11,296 bases of DNA from Sulfuriferula multivorans (GCA_010365175.1 JAAFGW010000071.1:1-11296); one strand, 5' to 3'; positions 1 to 7,705 are shown, counted from the first letter of the stretch. The notes: generated by a model not told the origin, from the letters alone. Made by a program: numbers and translations.

Positions 1-207
1 GCGATACGCGCGGCGCTGGCCAAACAACTCCATACGCCGGTGCGCTGGGTCGAAACCGTGCAGGCGCTCAAGGGTGCCGGCATGGGATTTGTGATCGAAT
101 GCGGACCCGGCAAGGTGTTGACTGGACTGGGCAAGCGCATCGACGACAGCTTGACAACACTGGCGCTGACGGACGAAACCAGTCTGCAGGCTGCACTTAA
201 TCTATAA
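1..207 (+). CDS. fabD: Malonyl-CoA:ACP transacylase, C-terminal end (partial)
   Basis: Only the last 68 codons are present; the start and the catalytic Ser/His region lie left of the window. The reading frame is open from base 1 and ends in TAA at 205-207. The visible protein contains the PVRWVETVQ segment followed by ECGPGKVLTGLGKRI, which is the characteristic C-terminal end of FabD (in E. coli the equivalent reads close to EVGPGKVLTGLTKRI). FabD transfers the malonyl group from malonyl-CoA to the phosphopantetheine arm of acyl carrier protein in the cytoplasm, making the chain-extender for fatty acid synthesis. It lies 9 bases before fabG and in the same direction, so the two are almost surely cotranscribed, as in most proteobacteria. 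The identification is firm despite the truncation. Confidence 0.93.
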   Translation, partial: AIRAALAKQLHTPVRWVETVQALKGAGMGFVIECGPGKVLTGLGKRIDDSLTTLALTDETSLQAALNL

Positions 208-216
208 GGAGACAAG

Positions 217-957
217 ATGCTGCAAGGACAGATCGCCCTCGTTACGGGCGCCAGCCGTGGGATTGGCCAGGCGATTGCACTTGAACTGGGACGTGCAGGC
301 GCGACCGTGATTGGCACTGCCACCAGCGACAAAGGCGCCGAAGCGATTGGCGACTATCTCGCAGCCGCCAATATCAAGGGTGGGGGCATGAATCTCAACG
401 TCACCAGCGCAGCTGAAGTAGAAGCGGTCATTACCACGATCAACGCGTTGCATGGCGACATTGGCATTCTGGTCAATAACGCGGGCATTACCCGCGACAA
501 TTTGTTGATGCGGATGAAAGACGCGGAATGGGACGACATCATTGCGACCAATCTGACATCAGTGTTTCGCCTGTCGCGCGCAGTATTGCGCGCCATGATG
601 AAGGCGCGTACTGGACGCATTATTTCCATTGCTTCAGTCGTGGGTTCAATGGGCAACGCCGGACAGACCAATTACAGCGCTGCCAAGGCCGGCATCATGG
701 GATTTACCAAATCGCTGGCGCGTGAAGTGGGTAGCCGCAACATTACGGTTAATTGTGTGGCACCGGGCTTTATCGACACTGACATGACCCGCGCACTGCC
801 TGAAGCGCAGCGTCAGGCCTTGTTGGCGCACATCCCGCTGGGACGCCTGGGTTCAGTGGATGACATTGCCCAGGCCGTTGGATTTCTTGCGTCGCCGGCA
901 GCGAACTATATTTCCGGAACCACATTGCATGTAAATGGTGGGATGTACATGGCGTAA
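217..957 (+). CDS. fabG: 3-oxoacyl-[acyl-carrier-protein] reductase FabG
   Basis: This 246-residue protein has the usual length of FabG, the NADPH-dependent reductase of the first reduction step in type II fatty acid elongation. It is a classical short-chain dehydrogenase: the cofactor-binding TGASRGIG is at residues 10-17, NNAG at 87-90, the structural Asn at N112, and the catalytic Ser-Tyr-Lys set at S140, Y153 and K157 (YSAAK). The APGFIDTDM stretch at 182-190 and the C-terminal end HVNGGMYMA are typical of true FabG rather than of other SDR enzymes. The ATG at 217 is preceded by AAGGAGA at 206-212, a near-ideal ribosome binding site that overlaps the fabD stop codon. Its position between fabD and acpP supports the call. 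No key residue is missing. Confidence 0.98.
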   Translation: MLQGQIALVTGASRGIGQAIALELGRAGATVIGTATSDKGAEAIGDYLAAANIKGGGMNLNVTSAAEVEAVITTINALHGDIGILVNNAGITRDNLLMRMKDAEWDDIIATNLTSVFRLSRAVLRAMMKARTGRIISIASVVGSMGNAGQTNYSAAKAGIMGFTKSLAREVGSRNITVNCVAPGFIDTDMTRALPEAQRQALLAHIPLGRLGSVDDIAQAVGFLASPAANYISGTTLHVNGGMYMA

Positions 958-972
958 TCGGGACGGAAAGTT

Positions 973-981
973 TGGTAAAAT
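973..981 (+). promoter_or_regulatory. Possible extended -10 promoter upstream of acpP
   Basis: In the 87-base gap before acpP, bases 973-981 read TGGTAAAAT. This is an extended -10 element (TG, one base, then TAAAAT, five of six matches to TATAAT). There is no good -35 box at 16 to 18 bases upstream, which is tolerated by extended -10 promoters. Transcription would begin near 988 and give a leader of about 57 bases. A separate acpP promoter between fabG and acpP is known in E. coli and fits the high demand for acyl carrier protein. The match is by eye only. Confidence 0.35.
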
Positions 982-986
982 CTCCC

Positions 987-1015
987 GGTTTCAATTTTCA
1001 TGGTTTCAATTTCAT
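987..1015 (+). repeat. Imperfect tandem repeat in the acpP leader
   Basis: Two adjacent copies of the unit GGTTTCAATTTTCAT stand at 987-1001 (15 bases) and 1002-1015 (14 bases). The second copy differs only by the loss of one T in the T-run. The repeat lies between the possible -10 element and the acpP ribosome binding site, so it would fall in the mRNA leader. It may be a simple slippage duplication; no function can be read from it. Confidence 0.75.
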
Positions 1016-1031
1016 TGGAGCCTTATTCCAC

Positions 1032-1038
1032 GAGAGGA
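1032..1038 (+). promoter_or_regulatory. Ribosome binding site that fixes the acpP start
   Basis: GAGAGGA lies six bases before the ATG at 1045. An upstream in-frame ATG at 1000 would add 15 residues with no likeness to any ACP amino terminus. The position of this site therefore decides for 1045. Confidence 0.8.
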
Positions 1039-1044
1039 TTAGTA

Positions 1045-1278
1045 ATGGATAACGTACAACGTGTATTTAAAGTCGTCGCCGAGCAATTGGGCGTTAACGA
1101 AGCAGACATCAAGAATGAGTCTTCCTTCGTCGGTGATCTGGGCGCTGACTCGCTTGATACAGTTGAATTGGTCATGGCGCTGGAAGAAGAGTTTGGCTGC
1201 GAAATACCTGATGAAGACGCAGAGAAAATCACGACCGTTCAACAGGCCATTGATTACGTCAACAGCCACTCGAGCTGA
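1045..1278 (+). CDS. acpP: Acyl carrier protein
   Basis: This gives a 77-residue, strongly acidic protein, close to the 78 residues of E. coli AcpP. It carries the growing acyl chain on a 4'-phosphopantetheine arm and delivers it to each enzyme of fatty acid synthesis in the cytoplasm. The attachment serine is S36 in the signature GADSLDTVEL (residues 33-42). The helix II and helix III region that follows (MALEEEFG, IPDEDAEKI) is nearly identical to the family consensus. The start at 1045 was chosen because it is preceded by a good GAGAGGA site and the protein then begins at the normal first helix. The gene follows fabG by 87 bases and precedes fabF by 26, the standard fabG-acpP-fabF order. 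It probably has its own promoter in addition to readthrough from fabG. Confidence 0.98.
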   Translation: MDNVQRVFKVVAEQLGVNEADIKNESSFVGDLGADSLDTVELVMALEEEFGCEIPDEDAEKITTVQQAIDYVNSHSS

Positions 1279-1304
1279 TTTTTCACACAGTAAAGGGCTG
1301 ACTC

Positions 1305-2537
1305 TTGACCATACGTCGCGTTGTCGTAACCGGTTTGGGGATTATTTCCCCCGTGGGCAACACCATTCCGGAGGCTTGGGATAACCTGATAGCCGGTCGG
1401 TCAGGAATCGCCCGGATCGCCCGTTTTGATCCTTCACCCTTCAATGCGCAGATAGCGGGTGAGGTGAAGAATTTCGATGTGGATCAATACCTCAATCCCA
1501 AAGAAGCCCGCCGCATGGATGTTTTCATCCAGTACGGCATGGCAGCGGGCATCCAGGCGATACGTGACTCGGGTATTGAAGTCACCGAAGCCAATGCCGA
1601 GCGCATTGGGCTGAATATCGGATCCGGAATTGGTGGCCTGCCGCTGATCGAGGAGACCCACACCCTGTTGATGGAATCCGGCCCAAGGAAGATTTCTCCC
1701 TTCTTTATTCCAGGTTCCATCATCAACATGATTTCCGGGAATCTTTCCATCCTGTACGGGATAAAAGGGCCTAATCTCGCGGTCGTGACTGCCTGTACAA
1801 CGGGTTTGCATGCGATCGGCTTGTCTGCCCGCATGATTCAGCATGGTGATGTCGATGTGATGGTCGCGGGGGGCGCTGAATGCGCCATTTCGCCACTAGG
1901 CGTAGGGGGTTTCGCTGCTGCCCGTGCGCTCTCTACCCGCAACGACGATCCAGCAACCGCCAGTCGGCCATGGGATAAAGATAGGGATGGCTTTGTGTTG
2001 GGCGAAGGCAGTGGGGTGCTCGTGCTGGAAGAGTACGAGCACGCAAAAGCGCGAGGTGCGAAAATCTACGCTGAGATGACTGGTTTTGGCATGAGTGGCG
2101 ACGCCTATCACATGACTGCGCCCAGCACCGACGGCCCCAGGCGTTCGATGCTGAATGCGATGCGCGATGCCGGTGTGAATGCCGATCAGCTCCAATACAT
2201 CAACGCCCATGGCACCTCGACACCCCTAGGCGACAAAAACGAGACTGAAGCGATCAAGCTGGCGCTGGGCGATGCGGCGTACAAGACGGTAGTCAACTCG
2301 ACCAAATCGATGACCGGCCACTTGTTGGGTGGCGCGGGCGGTGTGGAGTCGGTGTTCACCGTGCTGGCCATACATCATCAAATATCGCCTCCCACCATCA
2401 ATATTTTCTCGCAGGACCCGGAGTGCGATCTTGATTACTGCGCCAATACCGCGCGTGACATGAAGATTGACGTAGCGCTCAAAAACAATTTCGGGTTTGG
2501 CGGCACCAACGGTTCACTCGTCTTCAAGCGCGTTTGA
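1305..2537 (+). CDS. fabF: 3-oxoacyl-[acyl-carrier-protein] synthase II FabF
   Basis: This 410-residue condensing enzyme adds two carbons from malonyl-ACP to acyl-ACP, the chain elongation step. The thiolase-fold catalytic residues are all visible: nucleophile C164 in VVTACTTG, H302 in NAHGTSTPLGD, K334 in NSTKSMTGH, and H339 in the same motif. The NNFGFGGTN loop sits at 394-402. The Cys-His-His arrangement and the GHLLGGAGG segment distinguish it from FabH and fit the FabB/FabF group; the neighbour acpP and the FabF-like length favour FabF. Translation probably starts at a TTG: the family amino terminus (RRVVVTGLG) begins at codon 4, whereas the first in-frame ATG is codon 71. AAAGGG at 1292-1297 is a moderate ribosome binding site. 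The stop overlaps the pabB start. Confidence 0.97.
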   Translation: MTIRRVVVTGLGIISPVGNTIPEAWDNLIAGRSGIARIARFDPSPFNAQIAGEVKNFDVDQYLNPKEARRMDVFIQYGMAAGIQAIRDSGIEVTEANAERIGLNIGSGIGGLPLIEETHTLLMESGPRKISPFFIPGSIINMISGNLSILYGIKGPNLAVVTACTTGLHAIGLSARMIQHGDVDVMVAGGAECAISPLGVGGFAAARALSTRNDDPATASRPWDKDRDGFVLGEGSGVLVLEEYEHAKARGAKIYAEMTGFGMSGDAYHMTAPSTDGPRRSMLNAMRDAGVNADQLQYINAHGTSTPLGDKNETEAIKLALGDAAYKTVVNSTKSMTGHLLGGAGGVESVFTVLAIHHQISPPTINIFSQDPECDLDYCANTARDMKIDVALKNNFGFGGTNGSLVFKRV

Positions 2538-3886
2538 CCTTCGCTGCGGATCGATTGGTTACGCCGGAAATCAGGGAATGGCCTTACCAGCAGAATCAGC
2601 TGCGGCCTGACCTGATTACCCTGCAAGCTGCGTTTCCGCATCGTTATCCGGGTCTGATTCAAAGCAGTGGTGACACCGGCTGGGACGTGCTGTTTGCGTT
2701 CCCGCAGAATGTCGACCAGTTTTCCCTGGCCGATGGTCTAGAAGGCTTGCGTGCACATCCGGCCATGCAAGGCAGTCCCTACCGCGGACTGCAGACACCT
2801 TTCGAGTTGCCATTCAGTGGTGGCTGGCTGTGTGCCTTTTCGTATGAACTGGGGGGGATGTTTGAGCCCAGCGTGGGCATGGCGGATGATCCTGAATTCC
2901 CCGTGGCCTGGCTTGCGCGTATCCCTGCAGCGATATTGACTAACCGTGCCAATGGCCGCTGTGTATTGATGGCTGAGCCCGGCCAACATGACATGCTCGA
3001 TGCCATGGAGCAGGATCTCCTGCAAAATTTGCCGCCTGTTCATGGCCTGCCTGTACCAACTTGCCTTGATGAAGATGACCCTGATGCGTTCTTGTCGGGC
3101 GTGGCGCGCATCCAAAGCTATATTCGTGCGGGAGATGTGTTTCAGGTGAATTTGTCGCGCGGTTGGCGCGCGGAGTTTGATGAACCCGTTTCGCCTGCCG
3201 CCTTGTTTTCACACCTGATGCAGAAAAATCCGGCCCCATTTTCAGCGCTGGTGCAAATGGACGACTGGGCTATCGTAAGCTCATCACCCGAGCGGTTGGT
3301 CCATCTGGGGCGGGACGGGATACTGGAAACCCGGCCGATTGCCGGGACTCATCCCCGAAGCAAGGATGCGGTCGAAGATGAGGCGTTGCGGTCGCGATTG
3401 CAGGCACATCCAAAGGAGCGGGCCGAGCATGTCATGATGGTGGATCTGGAGCGCAATGATTTAGGCCGTGTGTGCGAACCTGGCAGCGTCAACGTGCCCG
3501 CGCTGATGGAAATCGCCAGCTATCGCTATGTGCACCACATCGAATCTACCGTGTGTGGAAAACTGCGTCGTGACATGACCGTATTCGATGCCTTGCGCGC
3601 CGTGTTCCCCGGCGGCACCATTACAGGCTGTCCCAAGGTGCGCACGATGCAAATCATTCGTGAACTGGAACAGACGCCACGCCGTAGCTACACCGGCAGC
3701 GTGGGGTACATCAATCGCGACGGCAGCTTCGACCTGAACATTTTAATTCGCAGTTTTTTGCTGCGTGATCATCAGCTGAGTTTTCGTGCGGGCGCCGGCA
3801 TCGTCGCCGACTCCATCGCACAACGCGAACTGGAAGAAACCCGCGCCAAGGCACAAGGTTTGCTGAGCGCACTGGATTTCGCATGA
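2534..3886 (+). CDS. pabB: Aminodeoxychorismate synthase component I
   Basis: This 450-residue chorismate-binding enzyme matches the length of E. coli PabB. With a glutamine amidotransferase (PabA/TrpG, not in the window) it converts chorismate to 4-amino-4-deoxychorismate for folate synthesis. The amino-terminal half is the divergent TrpE/PabB N-domain. The catalytic domain runs from about residue 183, with GDVFQVNLS (200-208), SSPE (250-253), VDLERNDLGR (303-312), the VHH of the PabB type at 333-335, GGTITGCPK (360-368) and GAGIVADS (420-427). An oddity is PIAGT at 268-272: E. coli PabB has Lys (K274) where this protein has A270, as anthranilate synthase TrpE does. Overlap with pabC nevertheless argues strongly for PabB. 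The likely start is a TTG overlapping the fabF stop (TTGA), implying coupling; a TTG at 2555 is an alternative, and the first in-frame ATG is only codon 78. Confidence 0.93.
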   Translation: MTFAADRLVTPEIREWPYQQNQLRPDLITLQAAFPHRYPGLIQSSGDTGWDVLFAFPQNVDQFSLADGLEGLRAHPAMQGSPYRGLQTPFELPFSGGWLCAFSYELGGMFEPSVGMADDPEFPVAWLARIPAAILTNRANGRCVLMAEPGQHDMLDAMEQDLLQNLPPVHGLPVPTCLDEDDPDAFLSGVARIQSYIRAGDVFQVNLSRGWRAEFDEPVSPAALFSHLMQKNPAPFSALVQMDDWAIVSSSPERLVHLGRDGILETRPIAGTHPRSKDAVEDEALRSRLQAHPKERAEHVMMVDLERNDLGRVCEPGSVNVPALMEIASYRYVHHIESTVCGKLRRDMTVFDALRAVFPGGTITGCPKVRTMQIIRELEQTPRRSYTGSVGYINRDGSFDLNILIRSFLLRDHQLSFRAGAGIVADSIAQRELEETRAKAQGLLSALDFA

Positions 3887-4692
3887 TATTCATTAACGGT
3901 CAACAGACGGACTCGGTCAATGCAATGGATCGAGGTCTTGCCTATGGTGATGGCGTATTCCGCACATTGCGTACGCAAGCGGGACAGCCGCTTTGGTGGC
4001 CGGATCATTTTGCCAAGCTGGTTGCAGATTGTGCAGCGCTGGCACTGGATTGTCCGGACGAGAGTCTGTTGCAGCGAGAAGTTTGCCGGGTAGCAGAAGC
4101 CGGGAACGGCATCGTTAAAATCATCCTCACGCGCGGCGTCGGTGCACGGGGCTATGCACCTTCTCCTGGTCAGGCAACGACACGACTCGTTTTGTCGGCG
4201 CCACTTCCCTCACATGCCTGTCCAGATGCGCCTGTTGATATCACGGCGCGTTGGTGCACGATCAAACTGGCACGGCAGCCTCGCTTGGCAGGGATCAAGC
4301 ACTTGAACCGGCTGGAAAATGTGCTGGCACGAGCGGAATGGGATGATCCCGCCATTTTTGAGGGGCTGCTGTGTGACAACAGCGGCTCGGTAATTGGCGG
4401 TGTAATGAGCAATGTGTTTTGGGTCAAGGCGGGCGAATTGTTTACGCCAGGGGTGCATGAATGTGGTGTAGCCGGCGTGACGCGATCACGCTTGTTGCGT
4501 GCAGCAGCTCACCGAGGGATACGGTCCCATATCGGCCGCTGGTTGCCAGACGCTATACTCGATGCTGATGAAGTGATGATCTGCAATAGTGTGATCGGCA
4601 TACGCCGGGTGGCGAAGCTGGATGACGTAACGTGGCCGCCTGCCGGCTGGGCAACTACTTTGAATAATGCCTTGTATGAAAACCTTGATTAA
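3883..4692 (+). CDS. pabC: Aminodeoxychorismate lyase
   Basis: This 269-residue protein has the same length as E. coli PabC. It is a fold-type IV PLP enzyme related to branched-chain aminotransferases, and it splits aminodeoxychorismate into 4-aminobenzoate and pyruvate. The visible family marks are DRGLAYGDGVFRT (16-28), the PLP-binding lysine K139 in GIKHLNRLENVLAR (137-150), and the SNVFW strand at 176-180. The CNSVIGI segment at 234-240 takes the place of the aminotransferase C-terminal motif. GIKHLNRLE is the pattern that separates ADC lyase from the aminotransferases. Its ATG overlaps the pabB TGA by four bases (ATGA), so both halves of the pathway are translated together. The gene is ordinary in composition and complete. 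Confidence 0.95.
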   Translation: MIFINGQQTDSVNAMDRGLAYGDGVFRTLRTQAGQPLWWPDHFAKLVADCAALALDCPDESLLQREVCRVAEAGNGIVKIILTRGVGARGYAPSPGQATTRLVLSAPLPSHACPDAPVDITARWCTIKLARQPRLAGIKHLNRLENVLARAEWDDPAIFEGLLCDNSGSVIGGVMSNVFWVKAGELFTPGVHECGVAGVTRSRLLRAAAHRGIRSHIGRWLPDAILDADEVMICNSVIGIRRVAKLDDVTWPPAGWATTLNNALYENLD

Positions 4693-5668
4693 GCGTGTGC
4701 TTGTGTTGGCAGTTCTTTTTGCGCTGGTAAGTGCGGGTGGATTGGTCTGGTATGGCAATCAGACTTTGCGTTTCGAACCGCTGCCGAAAATTGTGAATGT
4801 GCCGCCAGGAACCCATTTGCGAAGCTTGGGCGTGATTCTCGAGCGCGAAGGCATCATCGGTAACGCAAGGGTGTTTTGGCTGATGGGGCGTGTCATGGGA
4901 AAAGGCGGCACCCTCATGGCGGGGGCCTATTCACTCGACAAGCCAGTTACGCCGCTGGAAGTGCTGGACAAGATTGAACGGGGTGAAATCTTCCAGGCGA
5001 CTGTACGCTTCATCGAAGGCTGGAATTGGCGCGAAATCCGAACGGCTATTGCCGCACAGCCCTTGTTGATCAACGAAAGTGCCAGCATGAGCAATGCTGA
5101 GATACTGCGCGCGATTGGAGCGGAGGAAACACACCCGGAAGGCCTGCTGTTTCCTGATACCTACTTTTTTGCGCCGCATACGTCGGATATCAAGGTGCTG
5201 CGGCGCGCTTACCGCTTGCAGCATGAGAAACTGATGGCTGCATGGGAAAAGCGCGCAATCGGGCTTCCCTACCGCACACCCTATGAAGCACTCATCATGG
5301 CATCGATTGTGGAGAAGGAAACCGGCGCAGCGTTCGAGCGGCCGCAGATAGCGGGCGTTTTCCTCAACCGCCTAAAACTGGGGATGCGGCTGCAAACCGA
5401 TCCCACTGTGATCTACGGGTTAGGTGAGCGCTATGACGGGAACTTGCGCAAGGTCGATTTGCAAACCGATACCCCCTATAACACTTACACCCGTGCTGGC
5501 TTGCCGCCCACCCCAATTGCGATGCCGAGCGAGGCTGCCATTTTGGCGGCGCTCAACCCGGCAAAAACCGAAGCACTTTATTTCGTTTCGCGCGGTAATG
5601 GAACGCACGTGTTTTCCAATAGCCTGGATGCCCATAATCAGGCAGTCAATCGGTTCCAGCGAAGATGA
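4676..5668 (+). CDS. mltG: Endolytic peptidoglycan transglycosylase MltG
   Basis: A YceG-family protein of 330 residues. It is an inner-membrane lytic transglycosylase that cuts nascent glycan strands in the periplasm and is thought to set their length by ending polymerisation. A basic start (MKTLIKRV) is followed by one membrane anchor at about residues 8-26. A LysM-like segment follows (VPPGTHLRSLG and the GAYSL region), then the catalytic domain with EGLLFPDTYFF at 155-165, SIVEKET at 210-216 (including the glutamate equivalent to E. coli E218) and MRLQTDPTVIYG at 237-248. The C-terminal YFVSRGNGTHVFS element is also typical. An ATG three codons earlier, at 4667, is also possible; I prefer 4676 for its standard signal-anchor start. 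Either choice lies inside the end of pabC, so translation is probably coupled. Confidence 0.95.
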   Translation: MKTLIKRVLVLAVLFALVSAGGLVWYGNQTLRFEPLPKIVNVPPGTHLRSLGVILEREGIIGNARVFWLMGRVMGKGGTLMAGAYSLDKPVTPLEVLDKIERGEIFQATVRFIEGWNWREIRTAIAAQPLLINESASMSNAEILRAIGAEETHPEGLLFPDTYFFAPHTSDIKVLRRAYRLQHEKLMAAWEKRAIGLPYRTPYEALIMASIVEKETGAAFERPQIAGVFLNRLKLGMRLQTDPTVIYGLGERYDGNLRKVDLQTDTPYNTYTRAGLPPTPIAMPSEAAILAALNPAKTEALYFVSRGNGTHVFSNSLDAHNQAVNRFQRR

Positions 5669-6276
5669 ACCCCGGTAAATTCATTACGCTGGATGGTGTC
5701 GACGGCGCTGGAAAAAGCACGCATATGGAGTTTGTTGCCGACTGGCTACGTAACCAGGGCAGGGAAGTTATTGTTACCCGCGAACCGGGCGGCACCCCGC
5801 TCGGCGAGAACTTACGCGAACTGCTACTGCATCGTGACATGGATGCCGACACTGAGTTATTGCTGATGTTCGCTTCACGGCAGGAGCATCTCGCACGGTT
5901 GATCTGGCCGGCGCTGGCGCGTGGCGCGTGGGTTGTGTCCGATCGCTTTACCGATGCGAGCTATGCCTATCAATGCGGCGGACGCGGCATTTCAGTCGAG
6001 CGTATCGCTACGCTGGAAACTTGGGTACAGCGTGACTTTCAACCCGACCTGACCCTGCTGTTTGATGTGCCTTCCGACGTGGCAGAAGCACGCCGCTCGG
6101 CCGCACGCGTGGCAGACCGGTTTGAGCGCGAGGCTAACAGCTTTTTCAACCGGGTCCGCACGGCCTACCTTGCCCGCGCACAGGCCGACCCGAAGCGTAT
6201 CCATATACTGGATGCGCGACAGACGATCGAAGTGTTGCAGGCTGAAATCGGCAAACTGTTACAGGGATTGCAATGA
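5665..6276 (+). CDS. tmk: Thymidylate kinase
   Basis: This 203-residue cytoplasmic kinase phosphorylates dTMP to dTDP using ATP, the last specific step of dTTP supply. The P-loop is GVDGAGKST at residues 11-19. The substrate-binding TREPGGTPLGE is at 38-48, the catalytic DRF at 93-95 is followed by SYAYQ, and the lid region with R151-D-R-F-E precedes the SFFNRVR helix. All are standard for TMPK. The length is a few residues under that of E. coli Tmk (213). The ATG overlaps the mltG stop by four bases and its own TGA overlaps the holB ATG in the same way, so the three genes form a coupled chain. The tmk-holB pair is conserved across many bacteria. Confidence 0.97.
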   Translation: MNPGKFITLDGVDGAGKSTHMEFVADWLRNQGREVIVTREPGGTPLGENLRELLLHRDMDADTELLLMFASRQEHLARLIWPALARGAWVVSDRFTDASYAYQCGGRGISVERIATLETWVQRDFQPDLTLLFDVPSDVAEARRSAARVADRFEREANSFFNRVRTAYLARAQADPKRIHILDARQTIEVLQAEIGKLLQGLQ

Positions 6277-7256
6277 GTGCTCCGTATCCCTGGCTCGAAA
6301 TAGCATGGCAGCGTTTGCTTTCAACCCGAACCCGTCCGGTGCAGGCGCTGTTGCTTACGGGTCCGCGTGGCGTCGGCAAGGGCGCGCTGGCACAAGCCTG
6401 GGCACATGCTTTACTGTGCGAAACGCCATTGATAGAGGGTGCAGCCTGCGGCACCTGTCCGGCCTGTCACTGGCTGAAGACCGGCGCGCACCCTGATTTT
6501 CGCCTGCTCACCCTGCAGGAAAAAACCAGCAAGGAGGGTGAAACTAAAATGGCAGTAGCCATTGAAGTGGACCAGGCGCGCGAGGTGGTCGAGTTCGTCC
6601 GGCTGTCAACGTATCGGGCAGGCTTTCGCGTTGTTTTGGTCGACTCGGCCAACAGCCTTAACCTGGCGGCGGCCAATTCCCTGTTAAAGGTCCTCGAAGA
6701 ACCGCCGTTAAATACGGTGTTCATCCTGGTGTCGGACCAGCCGCGGCAGTTGTTGCCGACCATTCGAAGCCGTTGCACCCGACTCGATATTGGTTTGCCA
6801 TCAGCCGAGTCTGCGGTTCAGTGGTTATCCGGGCAACAGGTCGAAGATGCACAATCTTTGTTGGGTTTGGCAGGTGGGTCGCCACTGGATGCGATGCGTT
6901 GGATCGAAGGAACGGAACTGGATGTGCGCCAAAGTATTCTGGATGGGTTGGCGCGACCCAAACAACTGGATCCGGTGGCGATGGCTGAACGTTGGAAGGC
7001 TGTCAAGCCACACACTTGGCATACCGTTGCGTATAAATGGCTGGGTGATCTGCTGGCGGTCAGGATGCAAAGCCAAGTGCAGTTCAACCCGGATTTTGAT
7101 GAAGTACTCACGAAATTGGGTGCGCAGGTGGATCTGGCAAAGTTGCTGGAATTGTCCAAAATGCATGCTGCCGTAGGCCGAACGCTGATGCATCCGTTGA
7201 ACCGGGCTTTGCAACAGGAAGCCTGGCTGATTCAGTATCGACATTTATTTGATTGA
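6273..7256 (+). CDS. holB: DNA polymerase III subunit delta'
   Basis: This 327-residue protein is the delta' subunit of the DNA polymerase III clamp loader, which works with tau/gamma and delta to open and load the sliding clamp. It is an AAA+ protein. The nucleotide site is degenerate: GPRGVGKG at 30-37 ends in Gly instead of the usual Ser/Thr, and the Walker B position reads VDSANSLN. The family regards delta' as a non-hydrolysing stator, so this is expected. Four zinc-ligand cysteines are visible at C49, C59, C62 and C65. NSLLKVLEEPP (135-145) and the SRC motif at 166-168, which supplies an arginine in trans to the neighbouring gamma/tau site, identify the family. It follows tmk with an ATGA overlap and precedes pilZ by 12 bases. 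Confidence 0.96.
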   Translation: MSAPYPWLEIAWQRLLSTRTRPVQALLLTGPRGVGKGALAQAWAHALLCETPLIEGAACGTCPACHWLKTGAHPDFRLLTLQEKTSKEGETKMAVAIEVDQAREVVEFVRLSTYRAGFRVVLVDSANSLNLAAANSLLKVLEEPPLNTVFILVSDQPRQLLPTIRSRCTRLDIGLPSAESAVQWLSGQQVEDAQSLLGLAGGSPLDAMRWIEGTELDVRQSILDGLARPKQLDPVAMAERWKAVKPHTWHTVAYKWLGDLLAVRMQSQVQFNPDFDEVLTKLGAQVDLAKLLELSKMHAAVGRTLMHPLNRALQQEAWLIQYRHLFD

Positions 7257-7268
7257 TGAGAGCAAACC

Positions 7269-7640
7269 ATGAGCACACCCCCCAATGACACTACCGGAAT
7301 GGTCAGGCCAGGCGTGCTTTCCTTGTCGATCAAGGAAAAGTCTGCGCTGTTTGCAGCCTATATGCCTTTCATAAAAGGCGGCGGACTGTTTATTCCCACC
7401 AATAAAAGCTACAAGATGGGCGAAGAGGTCTTCATGTTGCTGACACTAATGGAAGACCCCGCCAAGCTGCCCGTATCTGGAAAAGTGGTCTGGGTCACAC
7501 CGACTGGCGCCCACGGCAGCCGTACTCAGGGGGTGGGAGTGCAGTTTGCATTCAATGAAAGCGGGAAGTCAGCGCAAAACAAAATTGAAGGATTGCTCGG
7601 CGGTTCGTTAAAATCGGTGCGTCCGACCCACACCATGTAG
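7269..7640 (+). CDS. pilZ: Type IV pilus assembly protein PilZ
   Basis: A 123-residue single-domain PilZ protein. It closely resembles the founding PilZ of Pseudomonas aeruginosa, with recognisable segments such as RPGVLSLSIKEKS (13-25), AAYMPFIKGGGLFIPTN (29-45), VVWVTP (73-78) and the extreme C-terminal RPTHTM. PilZ is needed for type IV pilus assembly; in Xanthomonas it binds the ATPase PilB and the GGDEF-EAL protein FimX. The two c-di-GMP motifs of canonical PilZ domains are absent: there is no RxxxR near the start, and FIKGGGLFI stands where DxSxxG would be. It is therefore expected to act as an adaptor rather than a receptor. Its place between holB and tatD matches pseudomonad-like gene order. 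A GAGAG at 7258-7262 is a weak ribosome binding site. Confidence 0.94.
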   Translation: MSTPPNDTTGMVRPGVLSLSIKEKSALFAAYMPFIKGGGLFIPTNKSYKMGEEVFMLLTLMEDPAKLPVSGKVVWVTPTGAHGSRTQGVGVQFAFNESGKSAQNKIEGLLGGSLKSVRPTHTM

Positions 7641-7705
7641 CCCTGTTTTGCTTCGGTGCGTCGGGTTTGCTCCTGACCATACAGCGCGAATGCGCCCTAG
7701 ACCGA

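Noticed and set aside
1000..1044. In-frame upstream ATG that would lengthen the acyl carrier protein by 15 residues
   Set aside because: The added residues do not resemble any ACP amino terminus, lack a ribosome binding site, and the ATG at 1045 has a good one.
1434..1844. 136-codon open frame on the - strand inside fabF
   Set aside because: It is a shadow of the conserved fabF reading frame with no family resemblance.
6360..6383. Degenerate P-loop and Walker B in HolB as a sign of a damaged gene
   Set aside because: Delta' subunits are known for non-functional ATPase sites, and the zinc cysteines, LEEPP and SRC motifs are intact.
7667..7705. TTG start giving TatD 13 more residues
   Set aside because: The TatD family begins at the MYIDSHCH segment, and the extra residues match nothing in the family.
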